This document shows positions 1 through 9,129 of a stretch of DNA of 25,044 nt, in pieces (the first letter of the stretch is position 1; every line of letters starts with the position of its first letter). The stretch covers positions 1-25,044 of the forward strand of contig JAGUXE010000083.1 of NCBI GenBank assembly GCA_020061995.1. Direction: 5' to 3'. The stretch comes from Ignavibacteriales bacterium. Lineage in GTDB: Bacteria > Bacteroidota > Ignavibacteria > Ignavibacteriales > Ignavibacteriaceae. The position numbers were made by a program, and so were the translations under genes. Below the pieces are notes generated by a model that was not told the DNA's origin, did no database searches, and worked only from the letters and a program-made list of their open reading frames with translations.

Positions 1-72
1 ATCCAATTTAGTACGTATTGCCCGCCAAGTCCGCCATTGATAATAGAGAGCCAAATAATAATTAGAATCCAT
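1..72 (-). CDS. Possible 5' end of a gene truncated by the window edge
   Basis: Reading leftwards on the minus strand, an ATG at 72 opens 24 codons that run without a stop to the window edge. The peptide begins MDSNYYLALYYQWRTW and is rich in Tyr and Trp. A weak GTGGA precedes the ATG almost directly, which is closer than a normal ribosome binding site. If real, the gene lies about 120 nt downstream of the acetyltransferase on the same strand. The fragment is too short to assign to a family, and it could be a chance open frame. Confidence 0.3.
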   Translation of the reverse strand, partial: MDSNYYLALYYQWRTWRAIRTKLD

Positions 73-195
73 TCCACAGCAAAGATCTTTCAGAAATAAT
101 AATTACAAAAAATGAGGCTAAAGTTAGCGATTTTTTTAGTTAAACAGATATTTAACTTTAATATATCAGAACCAATTTTGAACTTTAGATGTTTT

Positions 196-1032
196 CTAAC
201 CCAATTCAAAAGTAGTGACTCCGAATACTTTTTCGGTTCCAGTTTTTGGTGAACCGTTATTATACATTCTTGCAGTTTCAAAAGAATAAGTCAGATTATA
301 TTTCTTAACTAAATGATTTGCCCCTTCGTTTACTTCTGGAATATCAAGATATACTTCCCGACCTTCTGCAAACTTAATGAGCGACAAAAATATTTTTTCG
401 GCAATATCATAATCATCAGCGAAAAGAGGACCGATTTTAAATCCTTTTCTGCATGGACGAATAACACCATATCCTTTTATTTTTTCATTTTCAGTAGAGA
501 CTTTTGTTGATATACCAGGTTGATTTAACCAGAGGGATAAAAACTTTTCTCTTTTCGAAGGAAAAACAGTTACATCATATTTCACTATTTCATTGAATAA
601 AACTGGAGTGAAATCAGAAATGTTTTCGGAATCCTTTCCATGAAGATTAACTCCTTCATATCGCATTTGTCGATAAAAAAGTTTATAACCCGATTTCATA
701 TAGTTGTGCTGTTGTTCAACAACTCCATCCATGCCTGACAGTATTGGTTTAACACGGTTGAAAGCATGTTTCCATAAGTCAAATCCATAACCGTAACCAC
801 GGTATTCAGGTTTAATTATATAAAATCCCATAAACCCGAATTCGTTGTTATAGTTTACTGCAGATTTAACCCCGATAATTTCTCCGTCAAGTTCTTCGAC
901 GAAAAAACCTTCGGGATCGCTTTTGTAAAAACAATCACCATCTGATAAACCCGGGTTCCAGCCTTCTTTTGCTGCCCATTCTATTGCTATTGACATTTCT
1001 TCCGGTTTCATATTTCTTATAATGAATGACAT
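196..1032 (-). CDS. GNAT family N-acetyltransferase, YitH-like two-domain form
   Basis: A predicted 278-residue cytoplasmic acetyltransferase that would move an acetyl group from acetyl-CoA to an unknown amine. The N-terminal GNAT fold shows acetyl-CoA-binding motif A at residues 78-83 (RGYGYG), after the strand FMGFYIIKPEY. The second half, around the run RPCRKGFKIGPLFADD, matches the C-terminal domain seen with GNAT in YitH-like proteins (Acetyltransf_18). I chose the ATG at 1032 because GGGAG lies 7 nt upstream and the protein then starts MSFIIRN; an ATG at 1059 in the same frame would only add MFLFNKGVI. It diverges from mutS and looks monocistronic. The substrate cannot be read from the sequence. 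Family call is firm, function is not. Confidence 0.85.
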   Translation of the reverse strand: MSFIIRNMKPEEMSIAIEWAAKEGWNPGLSDGDCFYKSDPEGFFVEELDGEIIGVKSAVNYNNEFGFMGFYIIKPEYRGYGYGFDLWKHAFNRVKPILSGMDGVVEQQHNYMKSGYKLFYRQMRYEGVNLHGKDSENISDFTPVLFNEIVKYDVTVFPSKREKFLSLWLNQPGISTKVSTENEKIKGYGVIRPCRKGFKIGPLFADDYDIAEKIFLSLIKFAEGREVYLDIPEVNEGANHLVKKYNLTYSFETARMYNNGSPKTGTEKVFGVTTFELG

Positions 1033-1333
1033 AATTACTCCCTTATTAAATAAAAACAAATAAAATGTTTTAGAAAAATATTTTCATTATTGAATCTATT
1101 TTACAAATAATAAGTGGCGTTTTCAAGCTTTGTTAAATGTAGGTCTAACTTTTTCAAAATGAATCTTCTAAGAACACAACAAAAATATTGTTCAAATTGA
1201 CTACTTACATTCTGAAGCCATTTCCAATTACTTTGAAGACAAAAGTTAACCAATCTAAATTTTCATTATTAAACCATTAATTGATATTCTTTCAATATTG
1301 AACTATTTTAGTTTTTCATTTTTAAATAGTGAC
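1033..1333. other. Divergent intergenic region between the acetyltransferase and mutS
   Basis: About 300 nt of very AT-rich DNA that must hold the divergent promoters for the acetyltransferase and the mutS operon. I see no convincing -33/-7 pair (TTTG and TAnnTTTG), no terminator and no repeat. The last 36 nt are in frame with mutS and could be coding if the TTG at 1298 is the true start. Confidence 0.5.
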
Positions 1334-3943
1334 ATGCAAACCCCCTTAATGACGCAATACATGAAGATTAAGGAGTCGCACCCGGATACCATACTATTAT
1401 TCAGGGTTGGTGACTTTTTCGAAACTTTTGATGAAGATGCAAAAACTGCTTCAAAAGTTCTGGGTATTACTTTAACTAAACGTGCAAATGGTGCAGCAGG
1501 TGAAGTACCGCTTGCCGGATTTCCGCATCATGCAATTGATACTTATTTACCGAAATTAGTTCGTGCCGGTTTTCGTGTTGCAATCTGCGAGCAAGTAGAA
1601 AACCCTAAGTTTGCTAAAGGAATTGTAAAACGTGAAGTTGTTGAAGTTGTTACTCCCGGGGTTGCATTCTCAGATAAACTTCTTGATCATAAAAAGAATA
1701 ATTATCTCTTATCAATAGTCTTAAAAGAAGAAGTTGCCGGAATCTCTTTTTGTGATATTTCAACAGGTGAGTTTTCTGTTTATGAAGTCCCTGCAAAAAA
1801 CTTGAAACAGCAGATTGAACTTATCTCCCCTTCTGAAATCTTAATTCAGAAAAAACATAAAGATGAATTTAATTTTATGTTTGGTAATTCAGTAAATCAA
1901 ATAAGAATTACTAAAATTGATGATTGGGTTTTTAATCCCGAATACGCTCGTGAATTATTGCTGAACCACTTTAAAACTGTAAACTTAAAAGGATTCGGCA
2001 TTGATAAACTCTTAACGGGAATGATTGCCGCGGGATGTATATTGCATTATCTGCAAGAAACTCAAAAAGCAAATCTTACTCACCTGAATAAAGTTTCAGT
2101 TTATAATCCGTCAGATTTTATGGCACTCGATTTTGCGACTAAAAGGAATCTCGAAATTATTTTTTCGATGCAAGACGGCAGCAGAGACGGAACACTCTTC
2201 GGAATATTGGATAAAACCCAAACAGCAATGGGGGGACGATTATTAAAGAAATGGATTTCAGCACCACTGAAACGGCTTGAACCAATTTTAACACGTCAAG
2301 CTGCGGTCGAAGAACTTTTCAATAAGAAAGATATCAGAAGAAAACTATTTGAAGCTCTAAACGAAATCGGAGATTTGGAAAGGTTAATTTCTAAAATCTG
2401 TACCGGACGGGCAAACCCTCGCGAGTTAATTTCTCTAAAAAGTTCTCTAAAAAAACTTCCGACAATAATTGATCTACTTGAAAATTGTTCGTCTGAGCCG
2501 CTAATATCTTTAATCAATAAAATCAATCCACTTGAGCAATTAGTAAACAAACTTGATACATCACTGGTAGATAATCCCCCGTTAAATCTGGCTGACGGTG
2601 GAGTTATTAGAAACGGTTACAGCCCCGAGCTTGATGAAATAAGGGATATTTCTTTTAACGGAAAGGATTGGATTGCTAAACTCCAAAAAACCGAAAGAGA
2701 ACGTTCGGGGATTTCATCACTCAAAGTAAGTTATAATAAAATATTCGGTTATTATATTGAAATCAGTCATGCGAATAAAGATAAAGTTCCGGCTGATTAC
2801 ATAAGAAAACAAACCCTTGTAAATTCTGAACGATTTATCACTCCGGAGTTAAAGGATTATGAAGAGAAAGTCCTTAATGCCGAAGAAAAAATTTACGAGT
2901 TGGAATCACAGTTATTTAATGAACTTCGTTTATTAGCAGCATCAGAAGCGGAAACAATTCAGAACAATGCCAGAATGATTGCCATTCTTGATTGTTACGT
3001 ATCATTTGCTATTTGTGCCGACGAATATAATTATGTTAAACCGTTAGTTAATCAATCTGACCTTCTTGATATTAAAGCAGGTCGCCACCCTGTTGTGGAA
3101 CGGATATTATCTCCCGGTGAAAAATACACACCGAATAATTGTCTGCTCGATAATAATGAAGATCAAATTATAATTCTGACAGGTCCTAATATGGCGGGTA
3201 AATCGGTTTACCTACGTCAAATAGGATTGATAGTTTTGTTGGCACAAATTGGTTCGTTTGTTCCGGCGAAAGAAGCTACAATCGGATTGATTGACAGAAT
3301 ATTTACGCGTGTCGGTGCAAGCGATAACATCAGTGCAGGTGAAAGCACTTTTCTTGTCGAGATGCAAGAAGCTGCCAATATAATCAACAATGCAACTTCA
3401 AAGAGCTTAATTTTGTTAGATGAAATAGGGCGTGGGACAAGCACATTTGACGGGCTTTCAATTGCTTGGTCGATTACAGAATTTTTGCATGAAAATTCTG
3501 AGATAGCAGCAAAAACATTATTTGCAACTCATTATCATGAATTAAATGAAATGGCAGATATATTTCCGCGAATAAAAAATTATAAGGTTGAAGTTAGAGA
3601 ATACGATGATAAAGTAATTTTCCTTCATAAAGTAAACCCCGGGAAAGCAGACCATAGCTATGGTATTCAAGTCGCTCAAATGGCGGGACTTCCGAAATTT
3701 ATCACTGAGCGTGCAAAAGAAATTTTATTTAATCTTGAAGCGAAAGAACTTACTCCTTACGAGTTAAAGAGAGAAAAACTTTCTAAATTGAAACAACCAA
3801 AAGTTGATCAATTTAATTTGTTTGAAGTAAAAGATGATGCTCTTAGAAGTGAGATTGAAGATATTGAAATTAATTCTTTAACTCCGATCGATGCCTTAAA
3901 TAAACTGAATGAACTTAAAAAGAAAGTTGCCGATACCAAATGA
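1334..3943 (+). CDS. mutS: DNA mismatch repair ATPase MutS
   Basis: MutS binds base mismatches and small loops and recruits MutL in an ATP-dependent way. From the ATG at 1334 the protein has 869 residues, normal for bacterial MutS. The N-terminal mismatch-binding domain contains the Phe-x-Glu wedge at residues 28-30 (GDFFETF). The core and clamp domains follow, then the ABC-type ATPase with Walker A GPNMAGKS near 617-624 and Walker B plus signature ILLDEIGRGTSTFDG near 692-706. An in-frame TTG at 1298 would add 12 residues (MNYFSFSFLNSD) that do not look like MutS. I prefer 1334 since QTPLMTQYMKIKESHPDT matches the usual MutS beginning. Neither start has a clear Shine-Dalgarno. The stop codon overlaps the next start (ATGA), so it is the first gene of an operon. 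Confidence 0.97.
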   Translation: MQTPLMTQYMKIKESHPDTILLFRVGDFFETFDEDAKTASKVLGITLTKRANGAAGEVPLAGFPHHAIDTYLPKLVRAGFRVAICEQVENPKFAKGIVKREVVEVVTPGVAFSDKLLDHKKNNYLLSIVLKEEVAGISFCDISTGEFSVYEVPAKNLKQQIELISPSEILIQKKHKDEFNFMFGNSVNQIRITKIDDWVFNPEYARELLLNHFKTVNLKGFGIDKLLTGMIAAGCILHYLQETQKANLTHLNKVSVYNPSDFMALDFATKRNLEIIFSMQDGSRDGTLFGILDKTQTAMGGRLLKKWISAPLKRLEPILTRQAAVEELFNKKDIRRKLFEALNEIGDLERLISKICTGRANPRELISLKSSLKKLPTIIDLLENCSSEPLISLINKINPLEQLVNKLDTSLVDNPPLNLADGGVIRNGYSPELDEIRDISFNGKDWIAKLQKTERERSGISSLKVSYNKIFGYYIEISHANKDKVPADYIRKQTLVNSERFITPELKDYEEKVLNAEEKIYELESQLFNELRLLAASEAETIQNNARMIAILDCYVSFAICADEYNYVKPLVNQSDLLDIKAGRHPVVERILSPGEKYTPNNCLLDNNEDQIIILTGPNMAGKSVYLRQIGLIVLLAQIGSFVPAKEATIGLIDRIFTRVGASDNISAGESTFLVEMQEAANIINNATSKSLILLDEIGRGTSTFDGLSIAWSITEFLHENSEIAAKTLFATHYHELNEMADIFPRIKNYKVEVREYDDKVIFLHKVNPGKADHSYGIQVAQMAGLPKFITERAKEILFNLEAKELTPYELKREKLSKLKQPKVDQFNLFEVKDDALRSEIEDIEINSLTPIDALNKLNELKKKVADTK

Positions 3944-4569
3944 AAACATTATTAATTAAATCTATCTTATTACTGATGGTTCTTTTTTCAAATCTCCTCT
4001 TCAATGGTTGTGATAATTATACCCCCGAAGAGAAGGAATATATATCTAGTCTGGGAGTCGAGCGAAAAGAAAAAGATGATTATATGAAGAATGATCCTTA
4101 TTCACCTTTTAATCAAGAACCAAAAGTAAGTTTCGAACCACTTAAATATTATGACATTAATCCTTCCTTTGTATTTAAAAGTAAATTATACCAATTTGAT
4201 AGTAAGGATACTATAATTATCTCCGGTACAAAAGGAGAAGAACGAAAAGTCTTGAAATATGGTTTCGTAACTTTCACTCATGAGAATAAAAATTACAAAA
4301 TGAATGTTTATGAAGGAATGAGTAAAAGTGGTCAAACATATCACAGTTTATGGTTTACCGATTTAACTACAAACGAAGAAACTTATGGAGTAGGTCGCTA
4401 TCTCGATTTTGAATTGAACTCGGATAAAGATTACATTTATACAATAGATTTTAATAAAGCATATAATCCTTACTGCGCATACAGTCCTAAATACTCATGC
4501 GCAATACCGACTAAAGAAGATTTTCTTTCGCTTGAAATTAAAGCGGGAGAAAAGAAATTTCATCACTAA
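3940..4569 (+). CDS. DUF1684-type lipoprotein
   Basis: A 209-residue predicted lipoprotein. The N-terminus has a lysine, a hydrophobic stretch and the lipobox LFNGC, with the modified Cys at residue 24. The C-terminal half matches the DUF1684 pattern: a GRYLDFEL segment, then DFNKAYNPYCAYSPKYSC and a final block leading to LEIKAGEKKF. The conserved pair of cysteines in that block is present. No enzymatic activity is established for the family that I can name. The start overlaps the mutS stop by 4 nt and DAHP synthase begins 20 nt after its end, so it is translationally coupled to a repair gene and co-transcribed with an aromatic biosynthesis gene. The link looks organisational rather than functional. 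Lipoprotein and family calls are fairly sure. Confidence 0.82.
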   Translation: MKTLLIKSILLLMVLFSNLLFNGCDNYTPEEKEYISSLGVERKEKDDYMKNDPYSPFNQEPKVSFEPLKYYDINPSFVFKSKLYQFDSKDTIIISGTKGEERKVLKYGFVTFTHENKNYKMNVYEGMSKSGQTYHSLWFTDLTTNEETYGVGRYLDFELNSDKDYIYTIDFNKAYNPYCAYSPKYSCAIPTKEDFLSLEIKAGEKKFHH

Positions 4570-4589
4570 AATTGATTACGGAGTAAAAA

Positions 4590-5603
4590 GTGGTTGTTGT
4601 TCTTGAAAAAAACATAAATGAAAAACTTGTAGAAGATATAATTAAACATCTTGAAGATTTCGGTTTTGCAGTTCATAAGTCAACCGGAGTTGAACAAATA
4701 GTACTTGGAGCAATAGGTGTTAAACCTGATTTCGATATTCGAAAAGTAAAAATATTAGATGGCGTTTCTGAGGTTTATCGAATCACCGAGCCGTTCAAAC
4801 TTGCAAGCAGAAGTTTTAAGAAAGAAGATACAAAGATTAAAATAAATGACATCTGCATCGGCGGGAATGAAATTATAGTATTCGCCGGACCCTGTTCCGT
4901 TGAAAATGAACATCAAATGTTTACAATTGCGGAAATTGTTGCAAAAGCCGGAGCAAAAATTCTTCGTGGTGGAGCATTCAAACCACGCACATCTCCTTAT
5001 GCTTTTCAAGGTTTGGGAGAAGAAGGATTAAAATTAATTCGCCGTGCTGCTGATGCGAATAATCTACTTGTTGTAACCGAAATCCTCGAAGCTGCACAGA
5101 TTGATTTAATTGGAAAGTATACCGACATTTTCCAGGTGGGTGCGCGTAATATGCAAAACTTCCCTCTCTTAAAAGAACTTGGAAAAACAAGTAAACCTGT
5201 GATGTTAAAGCGTGGACTCTCGGCAACAATAGAAGAATGGTTAATGTCAGCTGAATATATTCTTTCAAATGGAAATAAAGATGTAATGTTGTGTGAAAGA
5301 GGAATAAGAACTTTTGAAACATACACCAGAAATACATTTGATATTTCTGCAATTCCTGTCGTTCACAAAAAAAGTCATTTACCGGTTATTGCAGATCCTT
5401 CACATGCTGTCGGATTACGTGATAAAGTTATGCCTCTTGCGCTCGCAGCAGTCGCTGCAGGCACAGACGGATTAATGATCGAAGTTCACCACGACCCGGA
5501 AAAAGCTTTGTCTGACGGACCTCAAGCATTGTTGCCCCACCAATTCATCGATCTTATGAAGCAGGTAAAATTGATTGCGGAAGTTATAGGTAGGAAGATT
5601 TAA
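4590..5603 (+). CDS. aroF: 3-deoxy-7-phosphoheptulonate (DAHP) synthase, type I-beta with N-terminal regulatory domain
   Basis: Condenses phosphoenolpyruvate and erythrose 4-phosphate to DAHP, the first step of the shikimate pathway. The 337 residues split into an N-terminal ferredoxin-like (ACT-like) regulatory domain at about 1-70 and a TIM-barrel catalytic domain from about 80. The four metal ligands known from the Thermotoga maritima enzyme fall at the same numbers here: Cys102 (AGPCSVE), His272 (ADPSHAVG), Glu298 (MIEVHHDP) and Asp309 (LSDGPQAL). The N-terminal domain suggests feedback inhibition, in this family usually by Tyr and/or Phe. The start is GTG, supported by GGAG at 4580-4583 six nt upstream. 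It is the last gene of the mutS operon. The symbol follows common usage; aroG or aroA(G) would be equally acceptable. Confidence 0.95.
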   Translation: MVVVLEKNINEKLVEDIIKHLEDFGFAVHKSTGVEQIVLGAIGVKPDFDIRKVKILDGVSEVYRITEPFKLASRSFKKEDTKIKINDICIGGNEIIVFAGPCSVENEHQMFTIAEIVAKAGAKILRGGAFKPRTSPYAFQGLGEEGLKLIRRAADANNLLVVTEILEAAQIDLIGKYTDIFQVGARNMQNFPLLKELGKTSKPVMLKRGLSATIEEWLMSAEYILSNGNKDVMLCERGIRTFETYTRNTFDISAIPVVHKKSHLPVIADPSHAVGLRDKVMPLALAAVAAGTDGLMIEVHHDPEKALSDGPQALLPHQFIDLMKQVKLIAEVIGRKI

Positions 5604-5623
5604 TAAAAATAATACTGTCACTA

Positions 5624-5672
5624 GTAAAAAAAATCGTGTTTTATTCCCCCTTAAGAAAAATAAAACACGATT
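5624..5672 (-). terminator. Rho-independent terminator of the exported racemase gene
   Basis: A 14-bp perfect stem (AATCGTGTTTTATT at 5632-5645 against its complement at 5659-5672) encloses a 13-nt loop. On the minus strand the stem is followed by a run of eight or more T residues (plus-strand A run ending at 5633), so it terminates the racemase gene whose stop is at 5703. There is no T run on the plus-strand side, but the hairpin also lies just after DAHP synthase and could slow transcription from that side. Confidence 0.85.
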
Positions 5673-5702
5673 GAGCCAATTCATTATTTAACTCGATTTA
5701 CT

Positions 5703-6728
5703 TCATTCCTTTACAAACTTGAATAAATCCAAATTATGTTCGTAATTCATTAAAGCTTTTGCTGAGAGCGGCGCAAATGGTTTTACAATTTCGCTTATTG
5801 CTTCTTTTTCAGTTTCGGTGATTAATGCTCGCGATACAACCTTAACCGATACCTTCATTTCAGGATACATTCCGATAATATCTTTCGGAATGATCGCTTC
5901 AATCATTGCGTTATTCGGATTTAATATTTTAACTTCTCTACTCACTGCTTTATTGAATGATGCTAAAATCAAGTCAGAAGAAAAACCGTAATGAGTGCAG
6001 CAGAACGCAGCTAAAATCGGTTCGTTTGATTCTTGTAATTGTTTAACCGACTCATCAACATATTTATTAATAAATTCAATAGTCTTTTCGGTTGTCGGTC
6101 CATCTTGGATAGCTGATTCCAAACCGGGACAGGCTTGAGAAACAATATTACTTTTATTTACTCCTTTTTCTATCAATTTATTTTTATGAGTTTCAGATTT
6201 TATTGTTGTCTCGGTTCCAAGGAGTATTACTTCACTCTTTTCATTTTTAGACAATTCAGACATAATCATATCTACACCGTAATCAACAATGCCTAAAACA
6301 GGAGTTTGTGATTTCACCTTAAATTCCGTAAACGGATAAACTACCGACAAAGTATTACATGCAATAAGAATCAAATCGGGAGAATATTTTTCTTCCATAC
6401 TGATTAAAGCATCATTAAAGACTTCTGCCTTTCGTTCCATATTCGGCATTGAATTGTAGCCTGAACCTTTTTCAGCGTGCGAATTAAAGTAAACCAGGTT
6501 AACTTCTTCAAAAGATTTTAGTTCATTTAACTTCTCTTCTATACCGGCACAAACGGACATGCCGCCTAAACCGGAATCTGTTACAATAATTGTAATCTTC
6601 TTTTTACTCATAATTTTAGTCAAGTCAATGTTATTGTGGGATTGCGATTTGTTGTTCTGGGAATATGAAAAATTCATTAGCCCGAATGATATAAGAATTG
6701 TAATTGTAATGGATTTTAGACGAATCAT
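5703..6728 (-). CDS. Asp/Glu racemase-family protein with an N-terminal signal peptide
   Basis: A 341-residue homologue of cofactor-independent aspartate/glutamate racemases, which use two cysteines as acid/base pair. The expected motifs are present: DSGLGG at 51-56, ACNT with catalytic Cys124, and CCTH with Cys244 and His246. Unlike MurI it begins with a classical export signal: MIRLK, a hydrophobic core, then FSYSQ at about residue 20-24. An Asn/Ser-rich linker joins this to the racemase domain, which starts near residue 40. The MurI substrate segment (GDTARFPYG-like) is replaced by YFNSHAEKGSGYNSM. It therefore may be a periplasmic racemase of another amino acid rather than the cell-wall MurI. 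The ATG at 6728 is preferred over the TTG at 6734. An internal ATG at 6611 (MSKKKITI) would give a cytosolic form. Single-gene unit with terminators on both sides. Confidence 0.82.
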   Translation of the reverse strand: MIRLKSITITILISFGLMNFSYSQNNKSQSHNNIDLTKIMSKKKITIIVTDSGLGGMSVCAGIEEKLNELKSFEEVNLVYFNSHAEKGSGYNSMPNMERKAEVFNDALISMEEKYSPDLILIACNTLSVVYPFTEFKVKSQTPVLGIVDYGVDMIMSELSKNEKSEVILLGTETTIKSETHKNKLIEKGVNKSNIVSQACPGLESAIQDGPTTEKTIEFINKYVDESVKQLQESNEPILAAFCCTHYGFSSDLILASFNKAVSREVKILNPNNAMIEAIIPKDIIGMYPEMKVSVKVVSRALITETEKEAISEIVKPFAPLSAKALMNYEHNLDLFKFVKE

Positions 6729-6845
6729 AGACAATCTGAATTAATTTATAAATTATTTTTCCGATTGATGAAAAATAACTAAAAATAATTCCCCTCTGAA
6801 AATAAATCGAAAGATAAATGGAGTTTAGCAGGATTTAAAATAAAA

Positions 6846-6873
6846 AAAGCCCGAAAGTTAACTTTCGGGCTTT
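6846..6873 (-). terminator. Rho-independent terminator of the T9SS-exported protein gene
   Basis: A perfect 28-nt palindrome with arms AAAGCCCGAAAGTT and AACTTTCGGGCTTT forms a stem with GCCC/GGGC at its base. On the minus strand it runs directly into seven T residues (plus-strand A run 6842-6848). It lies 16 nt beyond the stop of the gene at 6889. Confidence 0.92.
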
Positions 6874-6888
6874 GTGATTTAAGAAGTT

Positions 6889-8943
6889 TTACTTCATTAA
6901 AATCATTTTCATTGTTTGAACAAATTCATCTTGTCCGGCTCTTAAAATATAGAAATAAACACCACTGGATAAACCATCGGCATTAAAACTAATTTCATGT
7001 GATCCGGCTTTAACAATATTATTTACCAATGTTCTAACTTCTTCACCTAAAGAGTTATAAACTTTTAAGGTAACGAATTTTTCAGCGGGTAATTGATATT
7101 TAATACTTGTAACCGGGTTGAACGGATTAGGATAATTTTGAGCAACACTGAATTGTGTAGGAACAATATTATCAACTAAGATTTCATTGCTGTATTCATA
7201 TTTTCCATCAAAATCGATTTGTTTTAGTCGATAAGAAACTGCTGTTGTATTAATTAAACTGATATCATCGATAAATGAATATGATCTAGCTTCAGTTGTT
7301 GTACCGAAACCTTGTTTGAAACCGATAACAGTCCAATCAGTTGATTCAGCAATTTTTCTTTCAACTTCGAAACCGCGATTATTAACTTCTGTAGCTGTAG
7401 TCCAGTTTAATGTAATTTTACTTCCGGCTTGAGTAGCAGCGAAAGAAGTCATTTCAACAGGGACAACATTAATAGTTTCAATCTGGAAATTATCAAAATA
7501 CATTACATCATTTGCGGTTGCACCATAGAAATCGACAGCATCAAGGGTTTTTGGAACTGCTGTTGTATAAGCACCAAGTGTATATTGTTGTTGATGAACA
7601 ACATTATTATTAAAGGCGAAAAGAGATAGGTTGTTATCTAAATCAACATAATGTTCAACTTTGTGCCATACGTTTGGTGTCCATTGGAAAGTAGCAGGAA
7701 CTGCACCGTTAGGATTTACACGACCACCACCAGTTGCATCAAAATAGACTTCAAGTGCCCATGTGCTTGAACTACCACTGAACCCGGCTAATGTATTTAC
7801 ATACCCGGCTTTACCCGTTGGGATATAAACATAAAAACTGATTTTGTATTTACCTGAACTATAAGGAGTTGCACCAAATTTCTTCACAAGATCATTATTT
7901 GTGACAACTTTTACAGATCTTGTGCCGTTAAAAGCAAAATCAGATGAAACCATTGCATCTTCACTACCGCAAGCTGCATTGCTCCATGTAGTCCATACAG
8001 TTGGAGCTTGACAAGCCAATAATTGTCCTGCTGTATATGTTTCAAATCCATCAGAGAATAGGACATTAGGATCACTTCCGGTACCAAGTAAATAACCTGC
8101 AAGAGCGTAGTTCTGATAATTTAATAATAGGACATAATTACCATTAATCATACAGACTTCAGCACCTCCTGCAATTCCGGCAGGTGATGTTGCCCCGGAT
8201 GGAATAGGAAGTGGACCAAATTGCCATGTTCCTAATACAGCACCCGTTTGAGGATTAATCTTTGTTAAAACATTATAAGGGGAAGCTAAAGAACCTTGTC
8301 CCCAAGCCCATAATGCTGGAACATCTCCGGGAACATTTGAATAAGCTAATCCATATTTAGAAGCTACTGCAGATGTACCGGTTAAAGTTCTCACTACTGC
8401 ACCCGCTCTGCTAACTAATCTAATATCATCTGAAAAGTTAGAGATAAAAAAGCCGTCTTCTTCCGGTGTGTAAGCGATTGTTCTCGCGACGTTTCCTGTT
8501 GGAAGAGTGATAGTTGATACTAAAGCACCATTAGCATTCATTTGATAAATGGCTGCTGCTGCTCGTCCACCATACAGAAAATTACCGTCACTGGTAAGAT
8601 CTCTGATTTGGCCATAATATGCCATTGAGTCAGCTAAGGTTGTAGGTCCTCCCATTTCACCATTATAACGGTAAAGGTTAGTTGAATTCCATGCATTTAG
8701 ATAATACTTACTATTAAAATACATTGCACCAACTGTTCCAGCATTAACCAATGGAACATAAGTTGTTGAATAGTGAAAATTAAAAATGGTAGGATAAGGA
8801 AAACTCACTGCCGGGGTAGTATCAGCAGGCACAGTAACTGGATTTGGATCAATATCAAGAAATCTGGAATCTTGCGCAGATACTTGTGAATTAAAAAGGA
8901 ACAGAAAACCCAGAAGTAATAGAATATGAAGCGATTTTTTCAT
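6889..8943 (-). CDS. Type IX secretion system-exported surface or extracellular protein
   Basis: A 684-residue exported protein. A signal peptide covers residues 1-23 (cleavage after VSA, before QDSRF). Residues about 50-300 are repetitive in style and look like a beta-propeller or WD-like region. Residues about 300-495 begin with NVLFSDGFETYTAGQL and hold a jelly-roll (concanavalin-like) module ending in DVMYFDNFQIE. A fibronectin III-like segment (VPVEMTSFAATQAG) follows at about 497-590. The C-terminal sorting domain starts near residue 605 with NYPNPFNPVTSIKYQLP and ends LRAGQDEFVQTMKMILMK; this is the tail recognised by T9SS. The ribosome binding site AGGAGG, 7 nt before the ATG, is the strongest in the window, suggesting high expression. 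Ligand or enzyme activity unknown; I see no catalytic motif. Confidence 0.88.
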   Translation of the reverse strand: MKKSLHILLLLGFLFLFNSQVSAQDSRFLDIDPNPVTVPADTTPAVSFPYPTIFNFHYSTTYVPLVNAGTVGAMYFNSKYYLNAWNSTNLYRYNGEMGGPTTLADSMAYYGQIRDLTSDGNFLYGGRAAAAIYQMNANGALVSTITLPTGNVARTIAYTPEEDGFFISNFSDDIRLVSRAGAVVRTLTGTSAVASKYGLAYSNVPGDVPALWAWGQGSLASPYNVLTKINPQTGAVLGTWQFGPLPIPSGATSPAGIAGGAEVCMINGNYVLLLNYQNYALAGYLLGTGSDPNVLFSDGFETYTAGQLLACQAPTVWTTWSNAACGSEDAMVSSDFAFNGTRSVKVVTNNDLVKKFGATPYSSGKYKISFYVYIPTGKAGYVNTLAGFSGSSSTWALEVYFDATGGGRVNPNGAVPATFQWTPNVWHKVEHYVDLDNNLSLFAFNNNVVHQQQYTLGAYTTAVPKTLDAVDFYGATANDVMYFDNFQIETINVVPVEMTSFAATQAGSKITLNWTTATEVNNRGFEVERKIAESTDWTVIGFKQGFGTTTEARSYSFIDDISLINTTAVSYRLKQIDFDGKYEYSNEILVDNIVPTQFSVAQNYPNPFNPVTSIKYQLPAEKFVTLKVYNSLGEEVRTLVNNIVKAGSHEISFNADGLSSGVYFYILRAGQDEFVQTMKMILMK

Positions 8944-9006
8944 ATAGAACCTCCTTGAAGAAGTAATGATTGATATGTATTAGATTAGATTTATAAAAAT
9001 CTCCCC

Positions 9007-9039
9007 GTAAAGTAGTTATTTTTTTAATTTAATAGCAAA
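9007..9039 (-). promoter_or_regulatory. Weak candidate Bacteroidota-type promoter for the T9SS protein gene
   Basis: On the minus strand a TTTG (9039-9036) is followed, 21 nt later, by TACTTTAC (9014-9007), a partial match to the -33 TTTG and -7 TAnnTTTG consensus. The final two -7 bases do not fit. About 60 nt of leader would separate it from the ATG at 8943. Confidence 0.25.
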
Positions 9040-9129
9040 TTCAAAATGAAAATATTTTCGGGATTTATTTTATTTCTAAAAGAAAAATAGTGCTACCTCA
9101 AAACTCTGAAAACAGTCTTATAAAAATGG

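Noticed and set aside
90..281. A 63-codon minus-strand open frame overlapping the end of the acetyltransferase
   Set aside because: It overlaps a well-supported gene in another frame and reads as low-complexity Ile/Asn/Lys/Phe sequence typical of translated AT-rich spacer.
1298..1333. TTG at 1298 as the mutS start
   Set aside because: It adds 12 residues not found in MutS proteins and has no ribosome binding site. The ATG at 1334 matches the family N-terminus.
4978..5352. A 124-codon open frame antisense to DAHP synthase
   Set aside because: The sense frame has every conserved metal ligand and motif of the enzyme. The antisense peptide has no family features.
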